Part shown: positions 46,443-54,820 of the stretch, one piece after another
How the letters are laid out: the number at the start of each line of letters is the position of its first letter
How positions within the stretch are numbered: the first letter of the stretch is position 1
Origin: Bacillota bacterium
GTDB taxonomy: Bacteria; Bacillota_I; Bacilli_A; Erysipelotrichales; Erysipelotrichaceae
Direction of reading: 5' to 3'
Assembly (NCBI GenBank): GCA_023388535.1
Contig: JAEWFZ010000024.1
Coordinates: 19,921 to 83,920, forward strand
Length of the DNA stretch: 64,000 bases
Notes under the pieces: model-generated
Database searches by the model: none
What the model saw: only the letters and a program-made list of their open reading frames with translations
What the model was told of the DNA's origin: nothing
Position numbers and translations under genes: made by a program

Positions 46443-47054
46443 ATGGGAAATATATTTGATCAGTGGGCTCCATCTTATGATGAAGATGTCCAGGACAGCG
46501 ATGAGAATCAACAGTATCCTTTTGCTGGGTATGAAAATGTTCTTAACGAAATAGAACATCGTATAGTAACTATGAAGGCAAAAAAGATTTTAGATATTGG
46601 AATAGGTAGTGGTACCTTGGCCAAACGATTAGCCGATCAAGGTATCGAAGTTGTAGGGGTGGATGGTTCTAAAGAAATGTTAGCCCTAGCTAGAGAGAAG
46701 CTGCCTGATGGTGTTTTGTATGAATATAACATTGAAGAAGGGTTACCAGAAGAAGTATTGGATGATAACTATGATGTAATCGTTTCAACCTATACCCTGC
46801 ATCATTTAAACGATGCGAAGAAAGTGAAATTTATCGAGCTTCTTTTTGGGCTATTAACCGCTGGTGGCAAGATTCTTATCGGCGATATCGCATTTAGTAG
46901 TCGTGAACTGGAGAACGCCTGTCGAATTGATTTTGAGCCGCTTTGGGACGAAGAAGAATATTACTTAATTAGTGATGAATTAATAGAATCCTTTCCACAA
47001 TTAAAATTTGAAGCAAAATCATTTTGTGCCGGGGTTTTTGAAATTTCAAATTAA
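46443..47054 (+). CDS. class I SAM-dependent methyltransferase
   Basis: A 203-residue methyltransferase with the SAM motif ILDIGIGSGTLAKRL near residue 49 and the acidic VDGSKEML after it. The N-terminal IFDQWAPSYDEDV resembles YrrT-type methyltransferases of Bacilli. The acceptor is unknown. It begins 12 bp after xth with AAGGAC, so the pair may be one unit. Confidence 0.87.
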   Translation: MGNIFDQWAPSYDEDVQDSDENQQYPFAGYENVLNEIEHRIVTMKAKKILDIGIGSGTLAKRLADQGIEVVGVDGSKEMLALAREKLPDGVLYEYNIEEGLPEEVLDDNYDVIVSTYTLHHLNDAKKVKFIELLFGLLTAGGKILIGDIAFSSRELENACRIDFEPLWDEEEYYLISDELIESFPQLKFEAKSFCAGVFEISN

Positions 47055-47060
47055 AGAGCA

Positions 47061-47093
47061 AAATTGGAAGTTGATAAGAAACTTCCAATTTTT
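47061..47093. terminator. terminator after the methyltransferase
   Basis: A 12-bp stem AAATTGGAAGTT/AACTTCCAATTT (47061-47072, 47080-47091), loop of seven, then T. The facing minus-strand lipoprotein gene may use it too. Confidence 0.85.
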
Positions 47094-47170
47094 AAAATTA
47101 TATATAGCATTATAAAACTTAGTTCGTTAAGACCAATCGCCCAATTAGGGAATGGGATTTTTCGCTAATC

Positions 47171-47662
47171 CTATTTCCAGTACCTTCCCGAGTAAATAAT
47201 TACTCTAATCTTCTTCTCGACATTATCGCTTACTAGAATAGTAACTTCGTCATTATTAGACTTAGAATTACTTAATTTTATTCCATGATAAGGTCCATTC
47301 TCAATAATGTAGTTGTAAATTTCTGCTTCTTTTACTTGTTTTTCATCGGCTGGAATTAGCAAATCTGCTAATGGTTTAACGCCATCAAAGTTCTCATATT
47401 CAAAAACAAATTTCTTAGTTTCCTTTGCTTTAGTTTTTAAATCTTGCAAAGATAAGCTTTTTTCAGTGAGCTTTACAACCACTACTTTAGTGGAAACACT
47501 ATCAAATCCAGCATCACCAAAGTAAGCTTTCAAAACATTTTCTTTTAGAACAGGGAGGTCCCAGCGTTTGAGTTGATCTAGCAAAATATCTTGAGAACTA
47601 GGGGAACAACCAACCAAGATAACAATCAGTAAAGTAATCAATAATGTATATATCTTTTTCAT
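47171..47662 (-). CDS. small lipoprotein of unknown function
   Basis: A 163-residue protein with a signal peptide and lipobox ILVGC at about residues 15-19, so it is membrane-anchored outside. The mature part is charged and beta-strand-rich with no family I recognise. The start has GAGGT upstream. It is a single minus-strand gene. Confidence 0.8.
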   Translation of the reverse strand: MKKIYTLLITLLIVILVGCSPSSQDILLDQLKRWDLPVLKENVLKAYFGDAGFDSVSTKVVVVKLTEKSLSLQDLKTKAKETKKFVFEYENFDGVKPLADLLIPADEKQVKEAEIYNYIIENGPYHGIKLSNSKSNNDEVTILVSDNVEKKIRVIIYSGRYWK

Positions 47663-47717
47663 ATCAGAATTACCTCGTTAATATTATAATCATTTTTTAT
47701 TATTAGATTCATGAAAA

Positions 47718-48341
47718 TTATTCGACTACTTCTTGGTTCGTTTTTGTTTCAAGCCACTTTTCTACGGGCTTGTTATCGATGATTTCTAGACGACCGCTGC
47801 TTAGATTAGTTAATTCTTCTAAGATATCCAGTTGATAAACCTCGAGTTTAAAATGAGCTTTGTCGCTATAACTTCGATCTAAAATGATGGCCTTTTCGTT
47901 TAGCTGTGTTTCAACAATCGATAATTGATCAAAATCAATCGCAACATCCACCTCACGGACTATCGTTTTTTCCAAGATAACCGCTTCCTCTAAGGCCAGT
48001 TGAACCGAAGAAGAATAAGCGCGGATAAGTCCACCAACGCCGAGTTTAATACCACCAAAATAACGGACAACAATAGCTAAGACATAGTTTAATTGATTTG
48101 CTTGTAAAATCTGCAACATCGGAACGCCGGCAGAACTAGCGGGTTCACCATCATCATTGGAACGGACGATTTCATCGATGACCATAGCAAAACAATGGTG
48201 ATTCGCTTTGGGATGTTGTTTTTTAATTTCACTTAAATACTCCCTGGCTTGTGCTTCGCTATCGACCACAAATAGATAACTAATAAATTTTGATTTTTGG
48301 ATGACTTGTTCGCTAACAATGGGGGCTTGAATTGTTTTCAT
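47718..48341 (-). CDS. YigZ/IMPACT family protein
   Basis: A 207-residue protein. The IMPACT N-terminal domain motifs are SKFISYL, DDGEPASSAG and RYFGGIKLGVGGLIRAY; a DUF1949-like C-terminal domain follows from about residue 135. The family has a translation-related or stress role in eukaryotes (IMPACT) and no firm role in bacteria. ATG 48341 is chosen over the in-frame TTG 48347. No ribosome site is visible; a -10 lies so close that the mRNA may start at the ATG. Confidence 0.87.
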   Translation of the reverse strand: MKTIQAPIVSEQVIQKSKFISYLFVVDSEAQAREYLSEIKKQHPKANHHCFAMVIDEIVRSNDDGEPASSAGVPMLQILQANQLNYVLAIVVRYFGGIKLGVGGLIRAYSSSVQLALEEAVILEKTIVREVDVAIDFDQLSIVETQLNEKAIILDRSYSDKAHFKLEVYQLDILEELTNLSSGRLEIIDNKPVEKWLETKTNQEVVE

Positions 48342-48347
48342 ACTCAA

Positions 48348-48356
48348 AGTATATCA
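48348..48356 (-). promoter_or_regulatory. extended -10 upstream of YigZ gene, leaderless arrangement
   Basis: On the minus strand TGATATACT ends six bases before the ATG of the YigZ gene, so transcription would begin at about the start codon. Confidence 0.4.
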
Positions 48357-48488
48357 TGGAATAATTTTTTATCGGCTCTTATATCGGGATAAAACGTAGC
48401 TTCAGCCTAGTTTTACAAGCAGATGCTCGACTTTTAAAATGATTATTAAATTCACATGTTGCCTATATCAATAATTATCAGATATTGG

Positions 48489-48517
48489 TTGACACTCTGT
48501 TGGATAACTTATAAACT
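48489..48517 (+). promoter_or_regulatory. promoter of the degV-sir2-nfo operon
   Basis: -35 TTGACA (48489-48494), 17-bp spacer, -10 TAAACT (48512-48517). AGGAGAG follows before ATG 48542. Confidence 0.55.
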
Positions 48518-48541
48518 TTAGCTTAGGAGAGTATTAAGACT

Positions 48542-49408
48542 ATGAGAAAATTAGCTTTTGTGACCGACACCGCGGTGACCTTAACTAAGGAATATATGGA
48601 CCATCCGGATATCTATCAGATTCCCTTAAACGTGGTCGTAAACGGTGAAACTTTTGAGGATAAAACTCAATTTAAAGATAATATGTGGATTACCCATCTT
48701 CAAAATGACGATGATCTTTCGACTTCATTACCATCGTTGGAGCGGGCGGTAGCTATCTTAGAAGAAGTGAAAGCCGAGGGTTATGAAACCGTCTTTCTTT
48801 GCACGATTTCATCCAATATTTCTGGCACGTTCAATCTCTTTAGACTGGCGATTGATACCGTTGGTATGGAGAATGCCTATCTCTTGGATACTCAGAATGT
48901 CATGGGTGCGATAGGATATTTGTCTGAGATTATCTTTGAGGGTGCTCGCTTGGATTATAGTGATGAAAAAATAATAAAGGCTATAGAAGCTTTTAATAAA
49001 CGGACGATACTTTATGCTTTACCGAGAACTTTGTATAATTTAACTAAGTCTGGAAGAATTTCTAAAGCGGTGGCTAAAGTAGCTACTTTGTTAAAGATTA
49101 ATCCAATCTTGGAATGGGAAGCCGGTCATAAAAGCTTAGAGCTTTCGGGCGTTACTCGTAGCCTTAAGAAAGCTTTGGATAAAATTTTAAAGGATTTAGA
49201 AAACACGGATTTAGATAAAGAAAAATCCAGAGTCTATATTTGTACTATCGATGACTTGGAAATTGGTAATCGTTTTGAAACTATGATTTCCAAAGTATTT
49301 CCTAAATTGAAAATCATCCGCGATCAAATCCCAGGGATAATTGCGGTTCATGGTGGTCTTGGATGTCTTGTGGTACAAATGATAGAACCGATAGAATTGT
49401 CGAGGTAA
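48542..49408 (+). CDS. DegV family fatty-acid-binding protein (copy 1)
   Basis: A 288-residue DegV protein. The opening FVTDTAVTL and the TSLPS segment, then CTISSNISGTF, are the family's fatty-acid head-group-binding motifs; FakB-type proteins present fatty acids to the kinase FakA. The C-terminal GLGCLVV segment is also typical. No fakA is in the window. It is followed by a second DegV gene four bases later. Confidence 0.9.
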   Translation: MRKLAFVTDTAVTLTKEYMDHPDIYQIPLNVVVNGETFEDKTQFKDNMWITHLQNDDDLSTSLPSLERAVAILEEVKAEGYETVFLCTISSNISGTFNLFRLAIDTVGMENAYLLDTQNVMGAIGYLSEIIFEGARLDYSDEKIIKAIEAFNKRTILYALPRTLYNLTKSGRISKAVAKVATLLKINPILEWEAGHKSLELSGVTRSLKKALDKILKDLENTDLDKEKSRVYICTIDDLEIGNRFETMISKVFPKLKIIRDQIPGIIAVHGGLGCLVVQMIEPIELSR

Positions 49409-49412
49409 TTAT

Positions 49413-50273
49413 ATGAAAGTAGCCGTAGTCACGGACAGCGGTAGTAATATCTACCACGAAAAGGTAACCATGGAGGGACTCTATAAAGTCCCATTGCAGG
49501 TTATCGATGGCGAAAGAGGATATCGTGAAGGAATCGAAATTACGATTGACGAAACTTATGATATGGTCGCCCAAGGCAAGATGCTAAAGACATCCTTACC
49601 TTTAGTCGGTGATATTGTCGACCTCTTTACCCAACTAAAAGAAAAAGGATATCAATTAATTTTTGGCGTGCCAATTACGACTGGACTATCTTCTACTATT
49701 CCAGCCATGGTAACAGCGGCTAAGCAAGTAGGGATCGATTTTGAGTATTTTGATTGCTATACCACTGCCATGGTTCAATTAGAATGTGCCCTAGGGGCTC
49801 GTCGCTTATTTGATAAAGGAGCTAGTGTTGAATTGGTAAAAGAACGACTTCAAGAAGCAATCGATCATTCTGTAACCTTTGTTTTACCGACCGATTTAAT
49901 GCATCTGAGTCGCGGTGGCCGGCTTGCGCCAACCGCCGCTAAGATTGCTGGGTTTTTAAAGATTAATCCAGTCCTTTACTTAAATGAAGAAACTCAAGGG
50001 AAAATTGAAAACTATCATTTAACTCGAACCATGAAACGAGCTCAGAAAATGGCTCTAGATTATTTCAAAGAAAAAGGCGTCGGGGAAGGATTTAGAATCT
50101 GTGTAACCCACGTTAAAGCTATCGAAGATGGCCAACGTTTTTTGGCCATGGTTGAAGAAGCTTTTCCCAAGGCCGAAGCCTATTTAGTCGACCTTATTTC
50201 AGTAGTTGGTGTTCATACAGGAATTGGTTGTGTCGCAACCCAATTTATTAAGAAAGTAGATACAGATATTTAG
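49413..50273 (+). CDS. DegV family fatty-acid-binding protein (copy 2)
   Basis: A 286-residue DegV protein related to its neighbour: VVTDSGSNI, LKTSLPLVG, GVPITTGLSST, then the C-terminal VGVHTGIGCVA. Tandem copies probably bind different fatty acids, as FakB1 and FakB2 do in other Bacillota; that split here is inference. The stop is immediately followed by the Sir2-like start. Confidence 0.9.
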   Translation: MKVAVVTDSGSNIYHEKVTMEGLYKVPLQVIDGERGYREGIEITIDETYDMVAQGKMLKTSLPLVGDIVDLFTQLKEKGYQLIFGVPITTGLSSTIPAMVTAAKQVGIDFEYFDCYTTAMVQLECALGARRLFDKGASVELVKERLQEAIDHSVTFVLPTDLMHLSRGGRLAPTAAKIAGFLKINPVLYLNEETQGKIENYHLTRTMKRAQKMALDYFKEKGVGEGFRICVTHVKAIEDGQRFLAMVEEAFPKAEAYLVDLISVVGVHTGIGCVATQFIKKVDTDI

Positions 50274-50837
50274 ATGGTAGTTATAGCTTTTACAGGAGCC
50301 GGTATTTCAAAAGATAGTGGTATTGATACCTTCTTAGAACACCCACAAATTCGTGACGCTCTTTATCGTTCGGTCGCTCAAAGCGATCCACAGCGCTATA
50401 AACAGGCGATTTTAGCAATGAAATCACAGATAGACCCAGCAAAAGCTAACGATGCTCATTATGCGTTAGCAGAATATGGGGTCGATGTAATTACTATGAA
50501 CATCGATGGACTTCATGAGAAGGCGGGTTCCACCCCATTGAACTTGCATGGAACCATGCCAGAGGATGATGAATTAGAGATTTGTCATACCCTCTATGGC
50601 AAACCCGTCCTATACGGGGATAGCGCCCCAAACTACCAAATTGCGGTAGAGAAAGTTTATAATTTAAAACCTGGAGATGTTTTTATCGTCATCGGGGCCT
50701 CGATGTCAACCGCTATCTCAGGGGATTTACAATACTTAGCGCGCAGCCGCGGAGCAACTATCTATTCCATTCAAGAGGATGCCAAAACCCAAGTTCGAAA
50801 ATTGTTAGAGGAGATATTTGATGTTAAAAATCGGTAG
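50274..50837 (+). CDS. small Sir2-like NAD-binding protein
   Basis: A 187-residue Sir2-family protein. It keeps GAGIS near residue 8, TMNIDGLHEKAG near 74, the LHG catalytic-histidine region near 95, and VIGASMS near 145. It differs from active sirtuins: the arginine of the GIP-x-FR motif is lost (SGIDTFLE), the Gln of TQNID is Met, and no CxxC pairs for the structural zinc are present. It may be a non-zinc mini-sirtuin or an NAD-binding protein without deacetylase action. It starts at the base after the upstream stop and overlaps nfo by 17 bp. Confidence 0.8.
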   Translation: MVVIAFTGAGISKDSGIDTFLEHPQIRDALYRSVAQSDPQRYKQAILAMKSQIDPAKANDAHYALAEYGVDVITMNIDGLHEKAGSTPLNLHGTMPEDDELEICHTLYGKPVLYGDSAPNYQIAVEKVYNLKPGDVFIVIGASMSTAISGDLQYLARSRGATIYSIQEDAKTQVRKLLEEIFDVKNR

Positions 50838-51705
50838 TCATGTAAGTTTAAGTAGTCCAGAATATTTGGTTGGCTCGGTTAAGGAAGCCATCAGTTATGG
50901 AGCGAATAGTTTTATGATTTATTCTGGGGCTCCACAAAACACACGCCGCGTGGATACTTCGTTATTTCATTTAGAAGAGGCTTCTTTACTAATGAAAGAA
51001 CATCAGATTCCCCGAGAGAATGTGATTCTTCATGCGCCGTATATAATAAATTTAGCCAATACCACCAAACCAGCTACCTTTGAATTAGCGGTTAATTTTT
51101 TAGCCCAAGAAGTAAGACGGGCTCAGGAAATGGATATTAAAGTCATCGTGCTTCATCCTGGGGCTCATGTCGGCGCCGGTATTGAAGCGGGTATTGCCCG
51201 TATCATCGAAGGTCTTGACCAAGTGATGAGTCTCGTTGATATGAACGATACCATCATCGCTTTAGAGACTATGGCCGGTAAAGGTACCGAGATAGGCCGT
51301 ACGTTTTTTGAATTAGCTCAAATTCGGACTCAAGTCAAACAGCCTGAAAACCTTGGTTTTTGTCTCGATACTTGTCATGTCCACGATGCTGGATACGATG
51401 TCTCAGAATTTGATCGCCTGCTTGATGATTTTGATGCGACCCTGGGCTTAGAACATTTAGCCGTGGTTCACGTCAACGATTCTAAAAATCTAAGAGGCGC
51501 TCAAAAAGATCGCCACGCTAATTTAGGGTATGGCGAAATTGGCTTTGATACTTTAATTGATATTATTTATCATCCTCGCCTCGCGCATTTACCTAAGATC
51601 TTAGAAACCCCTTATGTAGGAAAAAAAGCACCCTATGCTATTGAAATAGAAAGCATTAAAAACAAGAAATTTAACCCACAATTGTTTGAATTATTAGAAC
51701 AATAA
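50821..51705 (+). CDS. nfo: endonuclease IV
   Basis: A 294-residue AP endonuclease TIM barrel with three zincs. Signature segments: GSHVSLS at the start, HAPYIINLAN, ETMAGKGTEIG near 150, DTCHVHDAG near 185, and HVNDSKN with RHANLGYGEIG near 225-240. ATG 50821 follows GAGGAG; the frame's TTG just upstream is less likely. It overlaps the Sir2-like gene by 17 bp. Confidence 0.96.
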   Translation: MLKIGSHVSLSSPEYLVGSVKEAISYGANSFMIYSGAPQNTRRVDTSLFHLEEASLLMKEHQIPRENVILHAPYIINLANTTKPATFELAVNFLAQEVRRAQEMDIKVIVLHPGAHVGAGIEAGIARIIEGLDQVMSLVDMNDTIIALETMAGKGTEIGRTFFELAQIRTQVKQPENLGFCLDTCHVHDAGYDVSEFDRLLDDFDATLGLEHLAVVHVNDSKNLRGAQKDRHANLGYGEIGFDTLIDIIYHPRLAHLPKILETPYVGKKAPYAIEIESIKNKKFNPQLFELLEQ

Positions 51706-51719
51706 GCAAAGGAGAACCT

Positions 51720-52571
51720 ATGATTACATTAAAAAATCACATGTTTAGCCTCACCATTAATCCGCTCGGCGCCGAGTGGACTAGTTGGAAGAATAATTGG
51801 ACCAATCAGGAATATCTCTTTCAAAAGAATCCTGATTCCTGGATGCGCCAAGCGCCGTTATTATTTCCAATTGTCGGTCGTTTATTGGATAATCGTTACC
51901 AATATCGAGATCAATTCTATGATTTAAGCCAACATGGTTTTCTCAGAGATATGACTTTTGAGGTTTTGTTGACTAGTCCTCATCTTGCGGTTTTAGAAGC
52001 AAGTTTTGATGAAGAGACGCTGAAAAAATATCCGTTTAAATTTAAGGTCATAGTTTCCTATCATTTGATCAATAATCAAGTACGCACCACCCTGGAAGTC
52101 TTTAATCTAGATGAGAAAGACATGTATTTCAATATTGGTGGACACCCAGCCTTTAACCTTACGCCAAATAGAAAAAACAGGTTAAAGTTTAAAGGGAAAA
52201 ATTTAGGACGTTTTCTATTAAATGGACCCTATATTGAGGACTATCAGACCGTCTCCAAGAAGCGGTTTATGGTAGATGAAATCGATTTACCTAGTACCTT
52301 GATCATCGACAACGCAAAATCGGTTAAGCTAAAAAGTAAATACTATAACCTTAGTTTAACCATGAAACCAAAACAAGCCATCGGCATCTGGGCCCCTGTG
52401 AATCAGAAAAGCCAAAAGGTTGAGTCGATGATTGCGATTGAACCGTGGTGGGGGATGGCCGATTGTCAAGATCATAATCAGAACCTAGAAGATAAAAAAG
52501 CGGTTATGCAGTTAGCGCCCGGACAATCCAAGATCTTCGAATTTACTTTTAAAATCAAACCAAAGCTATAG
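51720..52571 (+). CDS. aldose 1-epimerase-like protein
   Basis: A 283-residue galactose mutarotase-fold protein. The conserved histidines are in QHGFLRD near residue 77 and GGHPAFN near 140. It is close to the LacX/YihR-like subgroup of unknown exact sugar. AAAGGAG is the ribosome site. The stop sits inside a terminator hairpin. Confidence 0.85.
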   Translation: MITLKNHMFSLTINPLGAEWTSWKNNWTNQEYLFQKNPDSWMRQAPLLFPIVGRLLDNRYQYRDQFYDLSQHGFLRDMTFEVLLTSPHLAVLEASFDEETLKKYPFKFKVIVSYHLINNQVRTTLEVFNLDEKDMYFNIGGHPAFNLTPNRKNRLKFKGKNLGRFLLNGPYIEDYQTVSKKRFMVDEIDLPSTLIIDNAKSVKLKSKYYNLSLTMKPKQAIGIWAPVNQKSQKVESMIAIEPWWGMADCQDHNQNLEDKKAVMQLAPGQSKIFEFTFKIKPKL

Positions 52572-52593
52572 TTTTCAATTATAGCTTTTTTTT
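52562..52593 (+). terminator. terminator overlapping the epimerase stop codon
   Basis: Stem AAAGCTATA/TATAGCTTT (52562-52570, 52580-52588), nine-base loop, then T tract. Confidence 0.75.
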
Positions 52594-52600
52594 AACATCA

Positions 52601-52634
52601 GTATCTTGTATAGTAAGATACCTTGTGATACTAT
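52601..52634 (+). promoter_or_regulatory. PadR-type promoter-operator
   Basis: A perfect dyad GTATCTT-GTATAGT-AAGATAC (52601-52621) overlaps -35 TTGTAT (52606-52611), with 17 bp to -10 TACTAT (52629-52634). A further half-site GATAC lies at 52627-52631. This is suitable for self-repression by the PadR protein it precedes. Confidence 0.55.
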
Positions 52635-52655
52635 GTTATCGAAAGGAGCTTGCCA

Positions 52656-52991
52656 ATGAACATTCAGTATAAAAAAGGTATCTTGGAACTTTGTGTTTTA
52701 AGCCTATTGGTTAAGCGAGATTTTTATGGCTATGAATTAGTTGAATCGATTTCCAAGAGTATTGAGATTTCAGAAGGAACGATTTATCCATTATTGCGGC
52801 GACTAAGCGATGCCAAATTGGTGGAAACCTATCTTCAAGAATCGACGGTAGGGCCACCACGGAAGTATTATCGATTAACTCAAAAAGGTAAAAACAGTCA
52901 ACAACAACAATACCAACAATGGCAGCATTTTAGCTCAACCATAAATAAATTTTTAAAGGAGACCATTGATGAACAAAAAAGAATATCTTAG
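52656..52991 (+). CDS. PadR family transcriptional regulator
   Basis: A 111-residue winged-helix repressor: KKGILELCVLSLL, YGYELVE and GTIYPLLRRL with the wing GPPRKYYRLTQKG. ATG 52656 has AAAGGAG with seven-base spacing. The gene overlaps the next by 23 bp. PadR genes paired with HAAS/DUF4097 genes are common in Bacillota, regulating envelope stress. Confidence 0.92.
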   Translation: MNIQYKKGILELCVLSLLVKRDFYGYELVESISKSIEISEGTIYPLLRRLSDAKLVETYLQESTVGPPRKYYRLTQKGKNSQQQQYQQWQHFSSTINKFLKETIDEQKRIS

Positions 52992-54090
52992 AAAATTAAG
53001 AAGACAACTGAAGCATCTACCGAATCATATTGTCGAAGATATCCTGCGAGATTATGAAGACCATTTTAATGATGGTTTACGACAAGGTTTAAGTGAATCC
53101 CAGATCTCCAGAGATTTGGGCGATCCGGCAGATGTCGCTAGTGAGTATCTAAAAATGTATCCTAAAATGAAGAAAAGCTCTAAAGGCTGGGATGTTCTCT
53201 GGGCCTTGGTTGTAGTAATCGTTGGGATATGGGCTTTACTCTATTTAGCTCCAACCTTATTTAAACTAACCGGTAGTCTCTTAATGACGATATTAAGTTT
53301 GGTTCTATTTTTAATCCTACTTACGTTTATCTTAGTTTTGGTAGCCCTTGTTTTTGCTTTAGTCAAAGGTAAACGGGTTTTTGATTTCTTTGTTGGTGAT
53401 CGAAAGTTCAGTTTTAAATCAAACTATCAGGGCAAAGATATCTCCCATCATATTTCAGAAACTAGAACCATTACTCAACCGGTCTCAAAGCTTGTTGTTG
53501 AATCTTATCTATCTAGTATTGTCATCCAACAAGAAAATCGTAACGATATTTATGTTGAGTTAGTAGGTTATTCCGATGTTGAAAGAAGCCCATTAGTGGT
53601 TGAAGTTGATGGTTCGGTTTTGAAAATAATCGACGATATTCCCGGTCAAACCATCTCCACCGATGATTTTCATATCGACATGAAGCTTACGATTCGATTA
53701 CCTAAACAACTCTATGATTTAGAAGCCAAAGCGCGGATTGGTTCTCTTAAGATTTATGGTGATTTCAATGAAAGTATAATTTCGGCTAAACTAGGTTCAC
53801 TAAAAATCGATGGCAACCATAGCCAAAGCAAAATGCTTTGTGAAATGGGCTCGATGAAGGTTTATAACAATTTTGGTCACGGTACCTTCAAAACAAATTT
53901 AGGAAGCATCACTTGGCATCAAAGCGATGCCAATCCCCATCGTTTTGTGATTACAAAATCCCTTGGTTCGTTTAAAAACAATAGTTCTAAAGTTTTTAAT
54001 AAGATTAATGATAAATATCAATCCCTGGAGGGCATTGAACCAGAAGTATCCATTCAATCTAATTTAGGTAGTATCAAACTGGAACGCTAA
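52969..54090 (+). CDS. HAAS (DUF1700) plus DUF4097 membrane protein
   Basis: A 373-residue protein. The N-terminal HAAS/DUF1700 domain (about 1-65, EYLRKLRRQLKHLP, with DYEDHF) is followed by two spans (about 75-96 and 105-135) and a beta-helix-like DUF4097 region (about 165-373) with repeated GSLK/GSI strands. ATG 52969 with AAAGGAG is the start. It pairs with PadR in one operon; together they form a common but poorly understood envelope-stress unit. Confidence 0.85.
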   Translation: MNKKEYLRKLRRQLKHLPNHIVEDILRDYEDHFNDGLRQGLSESQISRDLGDPADVASEYLKMYPKMKKSSKGWDVLWALVVVIVGIWALLYLAPTLFKLTGSLLMTILSLVLFLILLTFILVLVALVFALVKGKRVFDFFVGDRKFSFKSNYQGKDISHHISETRTITQPVSKLVVESYLSSIVIQQENRNDIYVELVGYSDVERSPLVVEVDGSVLKIIDDIPGQTISTDDFHIDMKLTIRLPKQLYDLEAKARIGSLKIYGDFNESIISAKLGSLKIDGNHSQSKMLCEMGSMKVYNNFGHGTFKTNLGSITWHQSDANPHRFVITKSLGSFKNNSSKVFNKINDKYQSLEGIEPEVSIQSNLGSIKLER

Positions 54091-54092
54091 TT

Positions 54093-54135
54093 AACCCCGA
54101 AGTCATAGTAATATGACATTCCCTTCGGGGTTTTG
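54093..54135 (+). terminator. terminator of the PadR operon
   Basis: An extended hairpin: outer stem AACCCCGAAG/CTTCGGGGTT (54093-54102, 54123-54132), inner GTCATA/TATGAC, then T. Confidence 0.85.
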
Positions 54136-54174
54136 TATACTAATAGCAACGATAAGAAAAAAACTTATCCTTTA

Positions 54175-54207
54175 ATGCAATAAAAGCTCAATTAATTGTG
54201 TTAAGTA
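54175..54207 (+). promoter_or_regulatory. putative ECF-sigma promoter (autoregulatory), copy 1
   Basis: ATGCAATAAAA (54175-54185), 14 bp, GTTAAGTA (54200-54207). The same two boxes with the same spacing occur before the paralogue at 57566. The core TGCAA resembles ECF -35 elements. The start of transcription would lie about at the AAGGAGG site, supporting ATG 54224. Confidence 0.6.
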
Positions 54208-54223
54208 GATGAAGGAGGCAAGT

Positions 54224-54820
54224 ATGTTGCTTTTTGCGATGATTGTTGGCGGTGATGGGATCCGTTATCAAAGCTCCATCGAATCCAACTTTGATTTGGA
54301 TGAAAGGCTCATACTGCGTATTGCTAAGCGCGATATGAGTGCTTTTGATGAGCTTTATTATAAGACGGAACGAATCTTATACTCGTATATTTTATCGATT
54401 GTCCGCCACCATCACGATGCCTTGGACATCCTCCAAGAGGTTTATGTAAAGTTAAACAACTCCGCCCATTTGTATCAACCTCAAGGAAAACCGATGGCCT
54501 GGTTATTTACGATTTCGAAAAACATGGCCTATAGTCACCTGAGATCGAAACAGCAAGTCGCTGATTTAGACGTCATCGATTTAGACAATAGTATCGATTA
54601 TAGCTACGTAGTCGAATCCAAAGATCGGGAAATACTCAACATCGCCCTAAATATACTAACTACCGAAGAGCGCAGTATAGTCCTACTATCAGCGATATCC
54701 GGATTCAAACATCGAGAAATCGCGGAACATCTAGATTTAAAACTAAATACAGTCTTGTCGAAGTACTCGCGCGCCATCAAGAAAATGAGAGATTATATCA
54801 GAGAGGAGGGATTGCTGTGA
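54224..54820 (+). CDS. ECF-type RNA polymerase sigma factor
   Basis: A 198-residue sigma-70 family protein with only regions 2 and 4. Region 2 spans about residues 20-100 (ILRIAKRDMSAFDELYY, then LDILQEVYVKL and the region 2.4-like AWLFTISKNMAYSHLRS). Region 4 (about 140-193) has LTTEERSIVLL and the HTH GFKHREIAEHLDLK. ATG 54224 is chosen because AAGGAGG lies just upstream; the ATG at 54209 has no site. The end overlaps the RsgI-like gene (GTGA), a typical sigma/anti-sigma pairing. It is self-controlled if the shared promoter motif is real. Confidence 0.88.
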   Translation: MLLFAMIVGGDGIRYQSSIESNFDLDERLILRIAKRDMSAFDELYYKTERILYSYILSIVRHHHDALDILQEVYVKLNNSAHLYQPQGKPMAWLFTISKNMAYSHLRSKQQVADLDVIDLDNSIDYSYVVESKDREILNIALNILTTEERSIVLLSAISGFKHREIAEHLDLKLNTVLSKYSRAIKKMRDYIREEGLL

